A stretch of 64,000 nucleotides of DNA from Otis tarda. Its lineage: Eukaryota > Chordata > Aves > Otidiformes > Otididae. Numbering within the stretch: the stretch's first letter is position 1; every line of letters begins with the position of its first letter. Below, piece after piece: positions 15,001 through 26,526 of the stretch. The notes beneath the pieces are model-generated. The model was given only the letters and a program-made list of their open reading frames with translations, ran no database searches and had not been told where the DNA came from. Both the position numbers and the translations under genes were made by a program. Location of the stretch: contig CM048572.1 of assembly GCA_026413225.1 (NCBI GenBank), positions 8,122,001-8,186,000 of the forward strand. The letters are read 5' to 3'.

Positions 15001-16404
15001 TGCTCTGTCCTGCTCCGTGTACTCCAGAGCCTGGGAGCTGCCCAAAAGCCCCTGGATGTCGGTGCTGCCCCATCGCCTGTGATGGGGTGTGTGTCTGTTT
15101 GCTCTCATTTTGGTGTCTGTCTTCCCCGAGATTAGACCTGCTCTCGAATTCCTCCCAAGAGGGCCAGGTGAGATTGCAGTGGGGGCCGTACCTCGTCGTG
15201 GGTGCCATGGCAGAGCGCGAGGTCCTTCCCGCAGTGTTGTCCTGCAACCGCAGCAAACAGTCGTGATTTAAGTTAATAGCAGAGCGAGAGGAAGCGCACC
15301 AGCCGCTTGGTCCTGACCGCTTTGGTCAGGCCAGGACTTGTCCTCTGGATAGACACCGCTTTGCGGGTCCCCATGTACCGGTCCAGCGGCTTCCTGAGGG
15401 CTCCCCCCAAATATTTAATATGTGAAGCATGACTAGTCCCTGCCTCAGCCATGCTGTCTCAGCACGTCTGCCTCAGAGGACAGCTGGGTTTCCCTGTGAG
15501 GGTTTGGGACCGGGCTTGACAGGGATGTGGTGGTGAACGTGCTCCCTGAGGAGGTGGCAGGGACCTCCGCTCAGCCCAGCCGGGCCTGGACCCTCACCCA
15601 GGGTTTGGATTGCAGCACGGTGGGGCGGAAGGCGAAAGGTAAGTAATGCATGGAGCAGAGTCTACAAGACTGGGTGCGTGGCAGGGTTAAGCCTTCCCCT
15701 GGGTGTTTTGCCCGGTGATTCCCAGCTCTGGGTGCAGCTCCTGCCATGCTGGGGGGCTGTGGTTTGCACAGTGCCGGGATCCCCTGTGCTCGCAGGCCGC
15801 TGGAAAGGCGGTGATGTGCTGGGGAGAGAATGCCAAGGGCGAGTCATTCCTCACACCGGGCCAAGCCTTGGGATTTCTGGGCTGTTTTCCACATGTCTCC
15901 ATACTCTGGAGCTGTTGGCTCGTAGCACGGCGGTGCGGGCTGCTCCTCCAGCCTCGGCGCCGGGCTGCAGCCTGGAGCGCTCCACAGCCAAAAGCAATCC
16001 CTGTCCCTCGCTGCGCGCCACCACTAAGCCCCAAAATATGCCGATAACAGCCACTTGTGCAAGACATTGCTTGCATGAGCCTGCCCAGAGATTGGGTAAC
16101 CCCGTCCCGAGACCTTGGAGCAGGTGCTCGGGCAGCGCCCGCGGGCAGGGCTCCCCACTCCCCGTGGCTCGCCAGCCCACCATTGTGACCTGGAGCCCCT
16201 TCCCCAGTGCACGGCGTCTCCCGAGGGGTCCCTGCCAGGCTCGCTCCCTGCGCTGCTCTCCGGCGCTTGACCTCAGCAGCGTCTGGTGGCAGGGAGTTCC
16301 CCCAGTTATGCCAGTATATCAGCTTTAAATGGGAATCTTGAGTGTTACCAGCGTCTCCTTTTGTGTGGTGAGAGGGATGAAGTAAGTGCTGCTACCGGAG
16401 CCAG
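1..16404. other. GC-rich intergenic sequence, left part
   Basis: This is GC-rich, repeat-poor sequence with many overlapping open frames in all six frames, as expected from composition. None has a recognisable domain, and codon-like structure is absent. AT-richer islands stand out at about 870-1000, 2860-3320, 4015-4515 and 6010-6130. Homopolymers include A17 at 12114-12130, T15 at 13228-13242 and G10 at 11427-11436. I find no transposon or RNA gene. If the human gene order holds, this lies between SNAI1 and UBE2V1. Confidence 0.5.
4015..4515. promoter_or_regulatory. AT-rich island, candidate conserved non-coding element
   Basis: About 500 bp of AT-rich, complex (non-simple) sequence lies in strongly GC-rich surroundings. 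It contains TAATTG homeodomain-type cores, a TTGCAAAT C/EBP- or octamer-like word near 4213-4220, and short T/A tracts. The open frame on minus (4154-4504, 116 codons) resembles nothing known. The regulatory role is inference from composition only. Confidence 0.25.
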
Positions 16405-16725
16405 CTGAGAATTTTTTTTTTTTTAAAGAAACACTGTTAACTGGAAGCCATCAATGAGTTGCAATCAATACAGTGGAAAAGAGTTTATTTTGATTCATTT
16501 CTCTCCTTGAAAACATACCCCCACTGTTGCAGCTCTGTCAAAAAATCTTTTTCCTAAGCCCAAAGAATATTTTTCCCTGTGAAATATAAGCTAATTAAAT
16601 GAACTTTAAAACCTTCTGTATATTCAAAGGGAAAATGCAATATTTCAGAAGCGTTTGAAGGAGGATGGAAGAACTGACTCAAGCTGATCTAATTCAAGAC
16701 TTTCTGTTGGGAACGAGCTTTGAAA
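16405..16725. promoter_or_regulatory. AT-rich island, candidate conserved non-coding element
   Basis: A sharply bounded stretch of about 320 bp with low GC lies in a GC-rich neighbourhood. It begins with a T-tract (about 16411-16424) and includes a GCTAATTAAATG homeodomain-type site near 16590-16601, CAATCAATA, and a TGACTCA near 16676-16682. It is not a simple repeat. The function is inferred from contrast with the flanks; conservation was not tested. Confidence 0.3.
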
Positions 16726-17980
16726 TTTCTTTTCCCTCCTCACCCCCTCACTTCAGAGAGGAGGCTTCCAAAACCTCGAGCCCTTTTCTGTGTCAGCTCC
16801 CAACCCGTGTGCTGTGGCGGGTGTTTGCCGTCACCCGTTCCGCTCCGGCGGTGCAGAGCGGTGCAGCCGCAGCCCTGTGGGACGTGGTGGCAGGGGGTCT
16901 CATGTGGGATCAGCATTTGGGGTCACCTCTGCAGCCCTAGACTGGGTGCAGCAGCTGCCTAGGGGCAGTGGAGGAGTTTTGGGGTGGGAAGCAGGGGATG
17001 CTGGGGTCCCGTGGTGTCCAGGCAGCGCCAGCGGTGCACACCCGTGGTGCGCACCCCACAGTGCCCTGCTTCCCTACCAGCACAGGTGAGCCAGCCCGGC
17101 GCGGGGCCGGGGCTCGCAGGGGACTTGCCTGGATCCGCTGTTGGGTACGCGCAGCTGACTCATGTGTTACCAGCAGAGATGCCCTGTTGGTGGATGTTTT
17201 GAAGGCAAGCCTGGATAAAAGATGATTGTAAGCACAGCCCAGACTTGACGTTGTTTATTAACAGACTCATTTTATTGCAACATTTCGGGCCTTTTCCAGG
17301 ATGCTGTAGTACAGCAGAAAGCTCCATGAAACAGGCTCCAGAGAAAGCAGCAGTACCTGTCCTCCCGCCGGTGCCGGAGAAGCCGGTGCCCTGGCCCTGG
17401 AGAAGCAGAGCTGCTCAGAGGACGTGTGGCACGCAGCTCCCAGGGATGGGGCTGACCCGGCTGTTCCAGTGTCACTGCTGTGCCACAGCAAGCCTGACGC
17501 TGCGTGGCAAAGCTCCTTTTGCAGTGAGCTGAAGCAAAACCCCCTGTGCCCTGGTGCGGAACATGTCCCCACCTGCACCCCGTCACGTGGTGACAGCCCC
17601 ATTGGGAAGCTGGGTGCTGCTGTGCTGACCCTAATCAGGCTGCGGTGCCTGCATGGGCTCCAGTCCCCAGACCAGCTGGGTGACACCTGCTTCAATATAC
17701 ACTTCAACAGGTCAAAATAAAGCAAATTTCAGGCTTTCCAAGCCTTTCCTGCCCCCTCTTCCCGAATGCGTATATCTGCCAGGTCAGAAGGAAGGCATAG
17801 CAAGCCAACGCTGTCCTGGGCTGTGCTGAAAGCACAGGCCAAAATGAGCTAATTCCTGTGGGGAAGGGACGGGTCTGGCCCCTGAGGACCCTCCCATCAT
17901 CGCTAGTTTAGATAAACATCCCAATAAACATGGGCTGATGCAATTAGCGCAGGCAAGGGGACACCAACCTGTCTCCCTCC

Positions 17981-18043
17981 TGGCTGGGGAGGGGGAGCGG
18001 CACTGGCTGGGGAGGGCGGTGGGGTGCAGGGAGGGCCGGGGGG
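17981..18043 (+). promoter_or_regulatory. G-quadruplex-forming tract
   Basis: Repeated G-runs with short loops (G-tracts at 18009-18012, 18014-18016, 18021-18024, 18029-18031, 18033-18035 and 18038-18043) satisfy the usual G3+N1-7 rule. A 13-base word (TGGCTGGGGAGGG) occurs twice, at 17981 and 18004. Folding potential is read directly from sequence; a role is not shown. Confidence 0.6.
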
Positions 18044-18059
18044 CCTTGGGGACCTCCAG

Positions 18060-18235
18060 ATCACCCTCCCCGCTGGCCTGTTAATATCCAAAGTGGCTGT
18101 GATAAGAAGCAGTTGCTGGGGCCGCAGGTGGGAAGGTGTCAAGTCGTACGCACGGAGCTATAAACAGTGCGTGCCCATAAACCAGATCAAAGCAGAAAGA
18201 GTTTATTTTCAGAAGGTCTGCTTCCTCCACAGAGC
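18060..18235 (+). promoter_or_regulatory. Motif-dense segment between G-quadruplex and homopurine tracts
   Basis: About 175 bp contain TGATAAG (GATA type, near 18099-18105), GCTATAAACAG and CCCATAAACC (forkhead-like), and AGATCAAAG (TCF/LEF type, near 18183-18191). This lies between two unusual-structure tracts. It is a plausible enhancer-like element but unsupported by conservation or expression data. Confidence 0.25.
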
Positions 18236-18254
18236 CTGGAGACAAAGAGCTTTT

Positions 18255-18291
18255 GGGGGAAGGAGAGGGAGGGGGAGAAAAAGGGGGAGAG
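18255..18291 (+). repeat. 37-nt homopurine tract
   Basis: An unbroken run of 37 purines made of G-runs and A-runs. Such tracts can adopt triplex (H-DNA) or G-quadruplex forms. It is mutationally unstable sequence and has no coding meaning. Confidence 0.8.
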
Positions 18292-21200
18292 CTAGAGGAG
18301 GGGAAAGGATCGCATCAGCCATGCTGGTTTCTGCTGGGTGGATCGCAGGCTCCTGGGTGACGCTGCTCTTTGCTGTGGTTGCATCTGGCAGGTCCAGGGT
18401 GTGCAAGCAGCTGGTGCCGAGGGGGACGGTGGTGGCTCCTCGAGCCCTCCTGCAGCATCCCCGGTGTGGCTGTACCCCAAGCGGGATGCGGGGCCCAGCC
18501 CACCCAGGGCAGCGTGAGCTGGGACAGGGCTGCTGCTCGATGCCTGGAGCACCTGAGCATGAGCCTGTAAGTCACAAGCCCTTAAACAAACTATTGGGAA
18601 ACACTTGTTGGTTTGCAGAGTCTGCCCGCACCCTCCAGCCCCCAAATCACAGGGCTCAGCTACTGGAGCGCCATCAGGGGGGAAGCCCATGGCTCCCGCC
18701 TGCCCCTCGAGCGACCGGGGAGCTGGTAGTGGCTGCAGGCAGCAGGAGGAGGAAATCCAAGAGGGGGAAGGCAGCCGCAGCAGGTTTGTCAGCAATCAGA
18801 GCTCAAGAGGTCAGAGAGCAGATGTCGGGGCTGTAATGAGTGCGTGTTAGCTCAGAGACGCCTGTATCCTGTGCTGCCCAGGCTCCCCTCGCCCACTTAT
18901 TTAGACAGAAAATTCCCACTCCTTTCCCACTGCCTGGCTGTGAAATGAGCCAGATTAAGCTGTTTGGGGATCTCAGGCTTGTACAATTTTGATTCTAGTT
19001 CAAGGTAGCCCTCTGAATCTACCCATGCGCTGCCACAAACGGGTGCCACAGCTGCCACTGTAGCCTATTTTTGGGAAGAAGGAGCAGCATCGCTGTAGTG
19101 AATTTTCCTCTCCTTCCTCTCATTGACGCTGGTGGGCTCAGAGGGTCAAATCCTGACTACAGCTCTCCAAGAGGTTCTGGACCTGCCCCAACCCCACCAG
19201 CACATCCTTTCCAGCAAAACCTTGGTTGCAGAGGGTACCAGACCCACACGGCCCCTGGTGCTCTCGTACCCCGGCTCCCTCCCAGCAGGCAGGGCTACAT
19301 CTGCAGGGGAACAGCCCACACCAGGAAATAGGTAACATTTGGCCCCAAATCACCAGCACCTGCTTCCGTGCACAGCCTGCTGCCAACCAGCACCGCGTCC
19401 ACCCGCTCACGCAGTGTGATGGGCACTGACTGTACCTGCAGTGTGGCAGGGGGAGGTGGCCCTGGGTGCTTTTTCTCAACCAGCCTTGCGACGGGCAGGC
19501 ATGGCTCTTTAGAAACTCCGTGCTGGGACTGTGACAGCTTTTGCTCCATCCCAGCGGCACAGGGTCCAATGTGCCAGTCCCGCAGCCCCCGGCTCTCCTG
19601 GGGTGGGGTGTGCTGGCCACTACCCTGCAGGGCTCCCGCAGGCCTTGGGTTTGAGCCATAGCAATTAAATGCCTAGATTTTTCCAGGATCACTTTTCCTG
19701 CAGCCCCCAGCAGGTTTCCGAGCCTGCCTTCTTGGTGAAGTAAGAGTAACGGGCTCACTTTCCCCGGGAAGGCGGCAGCACCGGTCCCACACCACCCTGG
19801 CAGCACCTGCCGCTGCGCCGGACGTTACCTTCCCATTCATAACCACCGCGAGGGAAACACATTGCATGGCCTTCAAGGGAAATTTCACTCTGGTTTGCAC
19901 AAATATTTATCCCACCTGTTTCCTGCCGGGGCCGGCTCTGGGCTCGGAGGACGCGGTGGGTCACAGGCAGCAGGGCAGAGGAAGCAGCAGGGAACCGGCT
20001 TCTTCTCACACAAAGACCTTTGGTCGGCAGGGCTGCGCGGTTCGCAGTGGTTGTGTGTTCCTCTGGTGCGTTTTTCGTGAGCGGCTGGCTATGGATGTAA
20101 CACCTCGTGCGGCATCCCAGTGTGTGTAGGGGAAGGGCAGGGTATGGGCGAGGGCACGGGGGGCTGCGTCTCTCAGCTGGAGAAGCAAAAGCCATTTACA
20201 ACTTGGTTTTGGTTTGCTTTCACCCTTGCTGGCACATCTTTGGAGGGAGGCAAACCGGCTAGGAAACCAGGACATCTTCCTGCCAGGGTGTTTCTGAGGG
20301 CTATCACCAGCCTGGTTTAAATGTTCACCCCTAAGGGACCCTTTTCTGAGCTGGTCACCACCAGCTTTTGCTTTTGGATGAGACACAAGCAGCAACATCA
20401 CTGAGCTGCACAGCGCGGGTGCCAGGAGCCAGCTGGTGTGCGGCCAGGCACAGCCGCGGTGCCGCGTCCACCGTCCGCCGTGGGGGCACCGCCCTGCTCA
20501 GGAAATCCCTGGCCTGCAGCCCCGTGCTGGGGCCGGGGCGCCGGGAAGGACGGCAGAGCTATTCTTACCCTCGCCCCTCGCCTCCCTCCCGCCTGGAGAC
20601 AGGATACGGGCTGGCTGGCTCCGGCTCAGCGCCCCACGCTACCCGTGGCAGCAAAGGTGTGAAGAGCTTGGCCCTGGGGTGTCCTCCCATCCCACCCCTA
20701 AAATTAGCCCAACCGTCCAGCAGGCAGCCGTTCTCAGCGCAGGCCTGGCCCCTGCTCCCTCTGGGGGCTGCTGCAGCTCCTCCAACCTCCCAGCCTCCCC
20801 CCGTCATCGCCGCGTTTCTCTCCTTTTCTCAGCCAGCCCGTGATTCATGCGCGCAGCTCATCAGGGCCTCCCTGGAAAGCCCCGGAGGAGGCACAGCTCA
20901 CGGCCACATCTGCGCGGGCGGCACAATCGCCAGCGGCACGCCGGGACAGCCGGCACCTGCGCCGGGGTCGCCGGCCGCATTGTTCTGCCTTCCTGCGCCC
21001 ACCCGGTTGCGCGGCTTCCACCCGCCCAGAAAAGCAGCGTTCGTAAGGCGGCCATGCCAGCCGGAGGCACCGCGCCGGGCACAATGCTGGCAGGAAGGGC
21101 TTGACTCACGCTGGAGTTAATGAAAACAAAACTCTGCAAATAAATAGCATTCGCACCGTTTCCTCACCGGAACGGGCTCCCGCTTCCCAGGCAGGGTGTC

Positions 21201-22835
21201 TCCTGCGGCGTGTGCGCCGGTGCTGCTTGTGGGGTTTCACCTATGGGGGCTGATCCTGCCGCTGTCAAACCGCCTCCCGCTCCCGTCAACAGCAGCAGTG
21301 CCATGCTAACCAAAGCCCTTTCCCAGTTTATTCTTGGCTGAGAGCAAGGGAGGCGGCAGCGGTGGAGTCCCTGGGCTCAGGCGCGGTGAGCAGCCCCCAG
21401 ACCCGCGGGTTTCATCACAAACCTGAACCCCAGCCCGGCTTGAACTTCTGGCAACCTCCAGCCTCGCTCAGCGGAAACCTGGATCCCATTATAGCCTCAC
21501 CTGGGCTGGGTTTTGAGCGAGCACAGGCTGTTCCTTGAGCAAGCACTTTGTGTTGTAGTTGGAGGGGAGTACAGAGGTTTTACAGCGTGGTTCCCATCCT
21601 TGCACTGTGTCATCCTCCGCAGCTGGGGCTGAGCTTTGCTCCGCAGCGTTGGAGCCCAGGATCTCCCCCTGCCCGCGCTGTGCTCTGTGAACCCAGCCGG
21701 AGCCTCCCTCCTTCTGGCAATCCCGTATTTCATTCCTGCCACGAAGCAGGAGCAGACAGGGGCTGGGGGATGCGGAGCAGCCCTGCCAGCTGCCCGGGTG
21801 TCTGCAGCGGGGCCAGCAGCTCCACACCTGAGTGGGATGCTGCTTTTCCCCAGAAACACATCATGGTGTGGATGGAGAACAGAAACCAGGATTTCATGTC
21901 AGCTTTGCCCAGTTTCCCAGATAACAGCCTTACCACTTGAAAAAAGGCTAAATGTTAGTTACTGGGACTTGGAAGCCAAAAAACACCGCTGTGGGATGTG
22001 TGAGCTAGCCTGACCCGCAGGGTGGGTTGCTCTGCACCGAGACTCGCTCCAGATCCCTTTTCTTTTACCCATGTGAGAAATCAACTGACTCAGGGTGCGG
22101 TCGCTGCAGCCGCTGTGGGTAAGCTGCTGTGCAGCGAAGTCATCCCTCCCGTCCCAACACCCTGCAAAGGATGTCCTCGGCCCGGGCTTCTCCAAACCTC
22201 TTCCTTGGACCCGCCCCGGGCTCCTGCAGCCCACAGCCATCGTAGGGAGCAGCAACCCATCGGCTCGGAGAGCCCCAAGCGTTTCCTGCTGAGGCAGTGC
22301 ATTCCCGGAGGGAGGAAAGGTCACAGCGCTGGGGCTGCCCCAGCTTCCTCTCCCCGCTCCCGGGGATGCTATCGGCCGCTGCGGTTTCCTCCGGTTCCTG
22401 CACAGCCAATGCAAGGTGCAACCCAAACTTGGCATCAATGGTGGTCCCACTCATCGGCTCCCCTCGCCTGAGAGCTTCCCACCCACCTGCACCGAAGTGG
22501 CATCTGTTTATTTAGCCAGTGGGTGTTTTGGTTTTATTTCCTTGGTAGAAACGCGGTGCTGGGTCAGGCGCAGCTGGTCGGGGTGCATGTGGCAGTGCTG
22601 GCCGCTCACCCGGCCGGAGGCCGGAAGCTTCCCAGCTTCCCCAGTGACACTCAGCCCGTCGGAGACAGAGACGAGTCACTTCCCTTCTCCTTCCCCCATC
22701 TCTGTCCTTAATGAAGCACCACAGCCACCATTGCATTTGCCTTCGGCCCCCAGGGTGGGGGGAGCGGGGCTGGGGCTGGGTGGCAATGGGGACGGTGGAG
22801 GGGACGCGGTCACCGTGTGGCCCCCACCCTCCTGG

Positions 22836-23040
22836 GCTGCAATTGATATAAAATCGAATTTTGTGTAATATATTGCATTCACAATGTATTTAGCACAAGA
22901 TTTTACAGAACATTTGAAGCAAAAGTATCTATCACAGTGCTTAATACAAAAAACTGAAGCAAAATTAACCAAGACGGTAATGTGGAAATGAAACTTTGAG
23001 ACTTATTAAAACAATCGGGCATGGACTTCGTCGTACCAAA
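22836..23040. promoter_or_regulatory. AT-rich island, candidate conserved non-coding element
   Basis: About 200 bp of AT-rich complex sequence right after a G-rich stretch. It contains TAATATATTGCATTCACAATG, ATCTATCACAG and AAAATTAACC words. A second small AT-rich patch with TAATCATAATTGTG follows at about 23260-23360. The regulatory role is inferred from composition only. Confidence 0.25.
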
Positions 23041-26000
23041 ATCCCCCGTCAGCATGTGTCATTTCAACTCTCTCCCAGGGAAAAAAGCACCAAAATGTTC
23101 GTGTCCTGCCAAAACGTTTCACTTCTGAGTGCCCGGGCAGGCGGGTCCTGGCACCCCAGAAACGCCCCCCAAGCCCAGGTGATGGTGACAACACCAAGGG
23201 AGGATAAACCCCGGTCAGTCCCACTGCCGGGCCAAGGCCAGGAACTGAATCAGCCACTGGTATTTTCTGTATTTTCAAGTATTTAACTTCCCCGAAGCAC
23301 AATTTACTTCCATAAGCTGTTTGTGTAATAGGTTTTAATCATAATTGTGTAAGAGGTTATAGTCTGGTAGGGGGCTGATGACCCCCTGCAGTACCTGTGG
23401 TCCACAGAGGGAGCCGGCAGCCGCAGGTGGGTGCGTGCCAGGGAGTGGGGGGTGGCCAAGGGAGCCCCACGCTGCTGCTGGGGTTGCAGGAGGGTTTATC
23501 TGCGGAGCTACCTGCTGTTATCGCCCGTCCTTTCACAGGGGTTTATCAGCCGGCGGCCCTTCCTTTTACAAACTGTGGAGGGGTCCATTTAATAGTCTCG
23601 ACAAGCGGAGGGGGCTGATGACGGGAGGGCTGCCGTGCTCCCGCCACACACGTCCCTCGGGGCAGATGAGCAATGGCAGCCGGCAGGCTCCAGGGTCGGG
23701 GCTGGACCCCTCTGGGATGAACCCATAGCGGAGGGTGCCATCCCCTTTTCAGGGCAGGGGAAACTGAGGCACACACAGCCATGCACCCCAGGCGAGCCCA
23801 TGCCAGAAACCAGTCTGGGACCACTTGTTCCCCCTGCCCAGGGCTTCAGCTCCAGCTTCCCGGAGGGGGAAAAAGGACTTATCTGAACTTCTTCAACACT
23901 CAGAATATGTTTGCTTTGGCTCGGGTTAATATGTATCGGTTTACTCATCTGATAGAGAGATCAATGAGCAGAGCTGGCCCCGGACAAAAGATGTGACAGG
24001 TCTATTTTCCACCCGTTTCAAAGCCTTCGGCCTCAGCAGCAGCGTGGGGCTCCCCCTCACTATCAGCAGCCGATTAAAGTGTCTGAAATTCAGGCTGAAA
24101 TTTTACACCCTTTTCTGTCAAAAATCCTGCTTGCATTGGGATGGGGTGTGGGAGCTGTGCCTTTCCCAGCATCCCTGCCCGGGCACGCAGGAACAGGACG
24201 AGCATCACTGCGGGGCAGGGAGAGGAGGAGGAAAGGGAGCTGCCACCGCCACAGCCAGGTCAGGGCTGGACCCGGAGGGAAGAAGCGCGGTGCCGGGAAG
24301 CCTGGCCCGGAGCACCCTGCCCAGCTGTGCCCGGCAGCGGCCGCGCCAAGTTCAAGCTCCTGGCTGTCCCCAGCCGGGCTCTGCAGCCCAGCCGGCCTCT
24401 CCTGCTCCCGTCCCTGTCCCCATCATCCTCCCAGATAAAGCAGGGAACAATAGCAGCAGCAGCAACCTCAGAGCTGGAGCTTAGCGCAGCCGAGCAGGTA
24501 AACCGGAGGAGGGACAAAGGCAAACACGGCAAAAAGGGCTCCTCCGGACCCAAGGCCAGGGACCTTTCAGGGATTAAGTCCCCTTGTGCTGGGGTGAAGC
24601 AAGCGTTTACCAAAGCTGTCTCTATAAACCCCAGCAGTCTCATTTACAAGAAGGGTTTGGGTCCACCCTGCACATGCCATGGGGCTGCGGACGGCGCCTC
24701 TCCCTGACCTTGCTCCCCACCCGTAGTGGGGTGCCAGCAGTGCCAGTTGCCCCCCCGCCCCAGCAGGACCCCTGGGGGGGACAGGAGCCAGCTTTACCCC
24801 ACGCCGGGACCGGTGCTTCACCTGCTCCCTCGGGAGCTGGAGGAAACCCAGGGAGCGGGGCCCCGCGTAGAAGGACCCTCCGTCCCCACCAGCTGCTGGC
24901 CATGGCTGCACTCACCACCCCTGCCCACCCAGCCGCCCGTCGGAGCGAGGAGGCCGTGGGGAGCACCCATCCTGCCGGGTGCACCCCAGCATCCTTTTCG
25001 CCCCGCACACTGGTGAGCCAGCACCGACCAGGCTCAGGGCTGCACCACGCAGCACCGCCTCTCCCCGCTCTTCAGCCTCCCCCCGCTCTTCAGCCCCCAC
25101 CAAGATGCAGTCTGGCTTTTCTTTCTCCCCCTGCTTTCTCTTGGCAGATAGTTCGCTGACGTCTTGCAAACTAAAAGCAGGTTGATTTGAATTTTCCACG
25201 GATGGCTCAGAGTCACGGATAATTCATTATTCACACCTCTCTAATTAAACTGCTGCCCAGCAGGCGAGGCAAGGCTGAGACCAGGCAAACATCCCCTCGC
25301 TGGTGCGGGTCAGCAAGGGCCAATGTGGCTTGAATTTTGGCCGTGGTGTCGCTTACCCTTTGCTACATGGAGGACACAGAGCTGCTTTGATAAGCGGCGT
25401 CCCGGAGGTGGGAGGTTTGAGAGCAGCACAGAGGGGAGGGCAGCCCATGGGTTTTTCCAAACCTGGGGCCCAACCCAAAGCCCCACCAGAGCCTTTCTGC
25501 TCCTGGGGAAGGGCTGGACGTGGCTCTGGTCCCGCAGCAGCGACTCGGAGTCGTGCAGTGCATTCGTCTAAGCATACGCTTGCAGAGGGAGCTCAGCGGA
25601 GCTCACAGCCAGCTTGTCAGGGTTCGCATTCCGCTGCCTTTGGCGCTGAGGCTCACTTCCTAATTCTCACTGAAATCAGACTCACCGATAGTATTTCACT
25701 TTTTAATTCCAGCTAGCTGTAAAATTAGAGGACCGCTGCAGACGGAGGGATCGATGCCTGCGGCTGTGGGCTGCCGCAGCCTGAGAGCGGGTACCCATCA
25801 CCCAGACTGGGACACGGGCTCCTGGCCCTGTGGGCGCCGAAGGATGAGCCGGATCGGCACATTTTGCCATGGCAGCCCTCCCGGTCCCCAGAGCATCCCC
25901 TGGAGCCGCCTGCTCGCAGGGGGCTCCGGGCTGGGCGGCAGTGAGGCGGGCAGGGAGCCGGGAGGAGGGCGCGCGTTCCCAGCCCCGCTGATGAGAACTC

Positions 26001-26513
26001 CAAATGCGGTCGGTGGGCTGCTCTCCGCAGGCAGCTCTCTGCTGCGAAGGCAGCCAGGGCCATTTTAATCATTTCCAGATTTGTGTGGGAGGTCAGGGCC
26101 CTGGGGTGCTGCTCCATGTCAGTTTTATAAACACGGCAGTTTTTCCAGATGGTCTCTGGCTCCAGCCTGGCTAGCAGGTTGATTGGGCCAGACCAAAATA
26201 ACAACAGGTGGAGAACAGGCCATGACTGCCTGACGCTATCTCCTTTTTCCATCTATTCCCCAAATGATTTTTTTTTCTTTGCAGAAAACAATTAAGTTTT
26301 GCTGGGTTGGGGCGGGTGCAGCCACTGGGCTGCAAGCTGAGGCCTCACACCTTCACTACATGTGTGAGAGCATCATCTGCCTCTGGGCACTGAGCTGGGC
26401 CAGGGCCGAGGTTGGGCTGGTCTCCAGTTCACTGCCTGCAGGGCCACCACCGGGCTCCCAAGGACTCAGCAGCTCCATAGCCAGAGGATTTTTCCTCCAT
26501 CCTTGGGGAAGGC

Positions 26514-26526
26514 GGCTGAGTCAGCA
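26514..26526 (+). promoter_or_regulatory. Near-consensus Maf recognition element (T-MARE)
   Basis: GGCTGAGTCAGCA matches 12 of 13 bases of the palindromic T-MARE TGCTGAGTCAGCA, the site of Maf homodimers and of small Maf heterodimers with NF-E2, NRF2 or BACH. It is at the edge of an AT-richer patch. A match this good is expected well under once by chance in 64 kb of random sequence, but I was looking for motifs, so the evidence is modest. Confidence 0.4.

Larger units (their letters stand above)
16726..22835. other. GC-rich intergenic sequence, second part
   Basis: GC-rich, with no supported gene or transposon. The open frames 18024-18836 (270 codons) and 20368-21120 (250 codons) on plus are low-complexity products of composition. 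Local features are the G-quadruplex and homopurine pair at 17980-18291 and a CpG-denser patch at about 20430-21080. Confidence 0.5.

Noticed and set aside
18024-18836. 270-codon open frame on plus
   Set aside because: Runs through the G-quadruplex and homopurine tracts, giving Gly/Arg-rich low-complexity sequence. Not gene-like.
20368-21120. 250-codon open frame on plus in a CpG-denser patch
   Set aside because: Pro/Ala/Arg composition only, with no supported exon boundaries. The patch might be a weak CpG island but nothing more can be said.
11315-26526. Apparent abundance of AP-1 words (TGACTCA/TGAGTCA) across the left half
   Set aside because: About ten in 64 kb on both strands is near the random expectation of about eight, so no enrichment is claimed.
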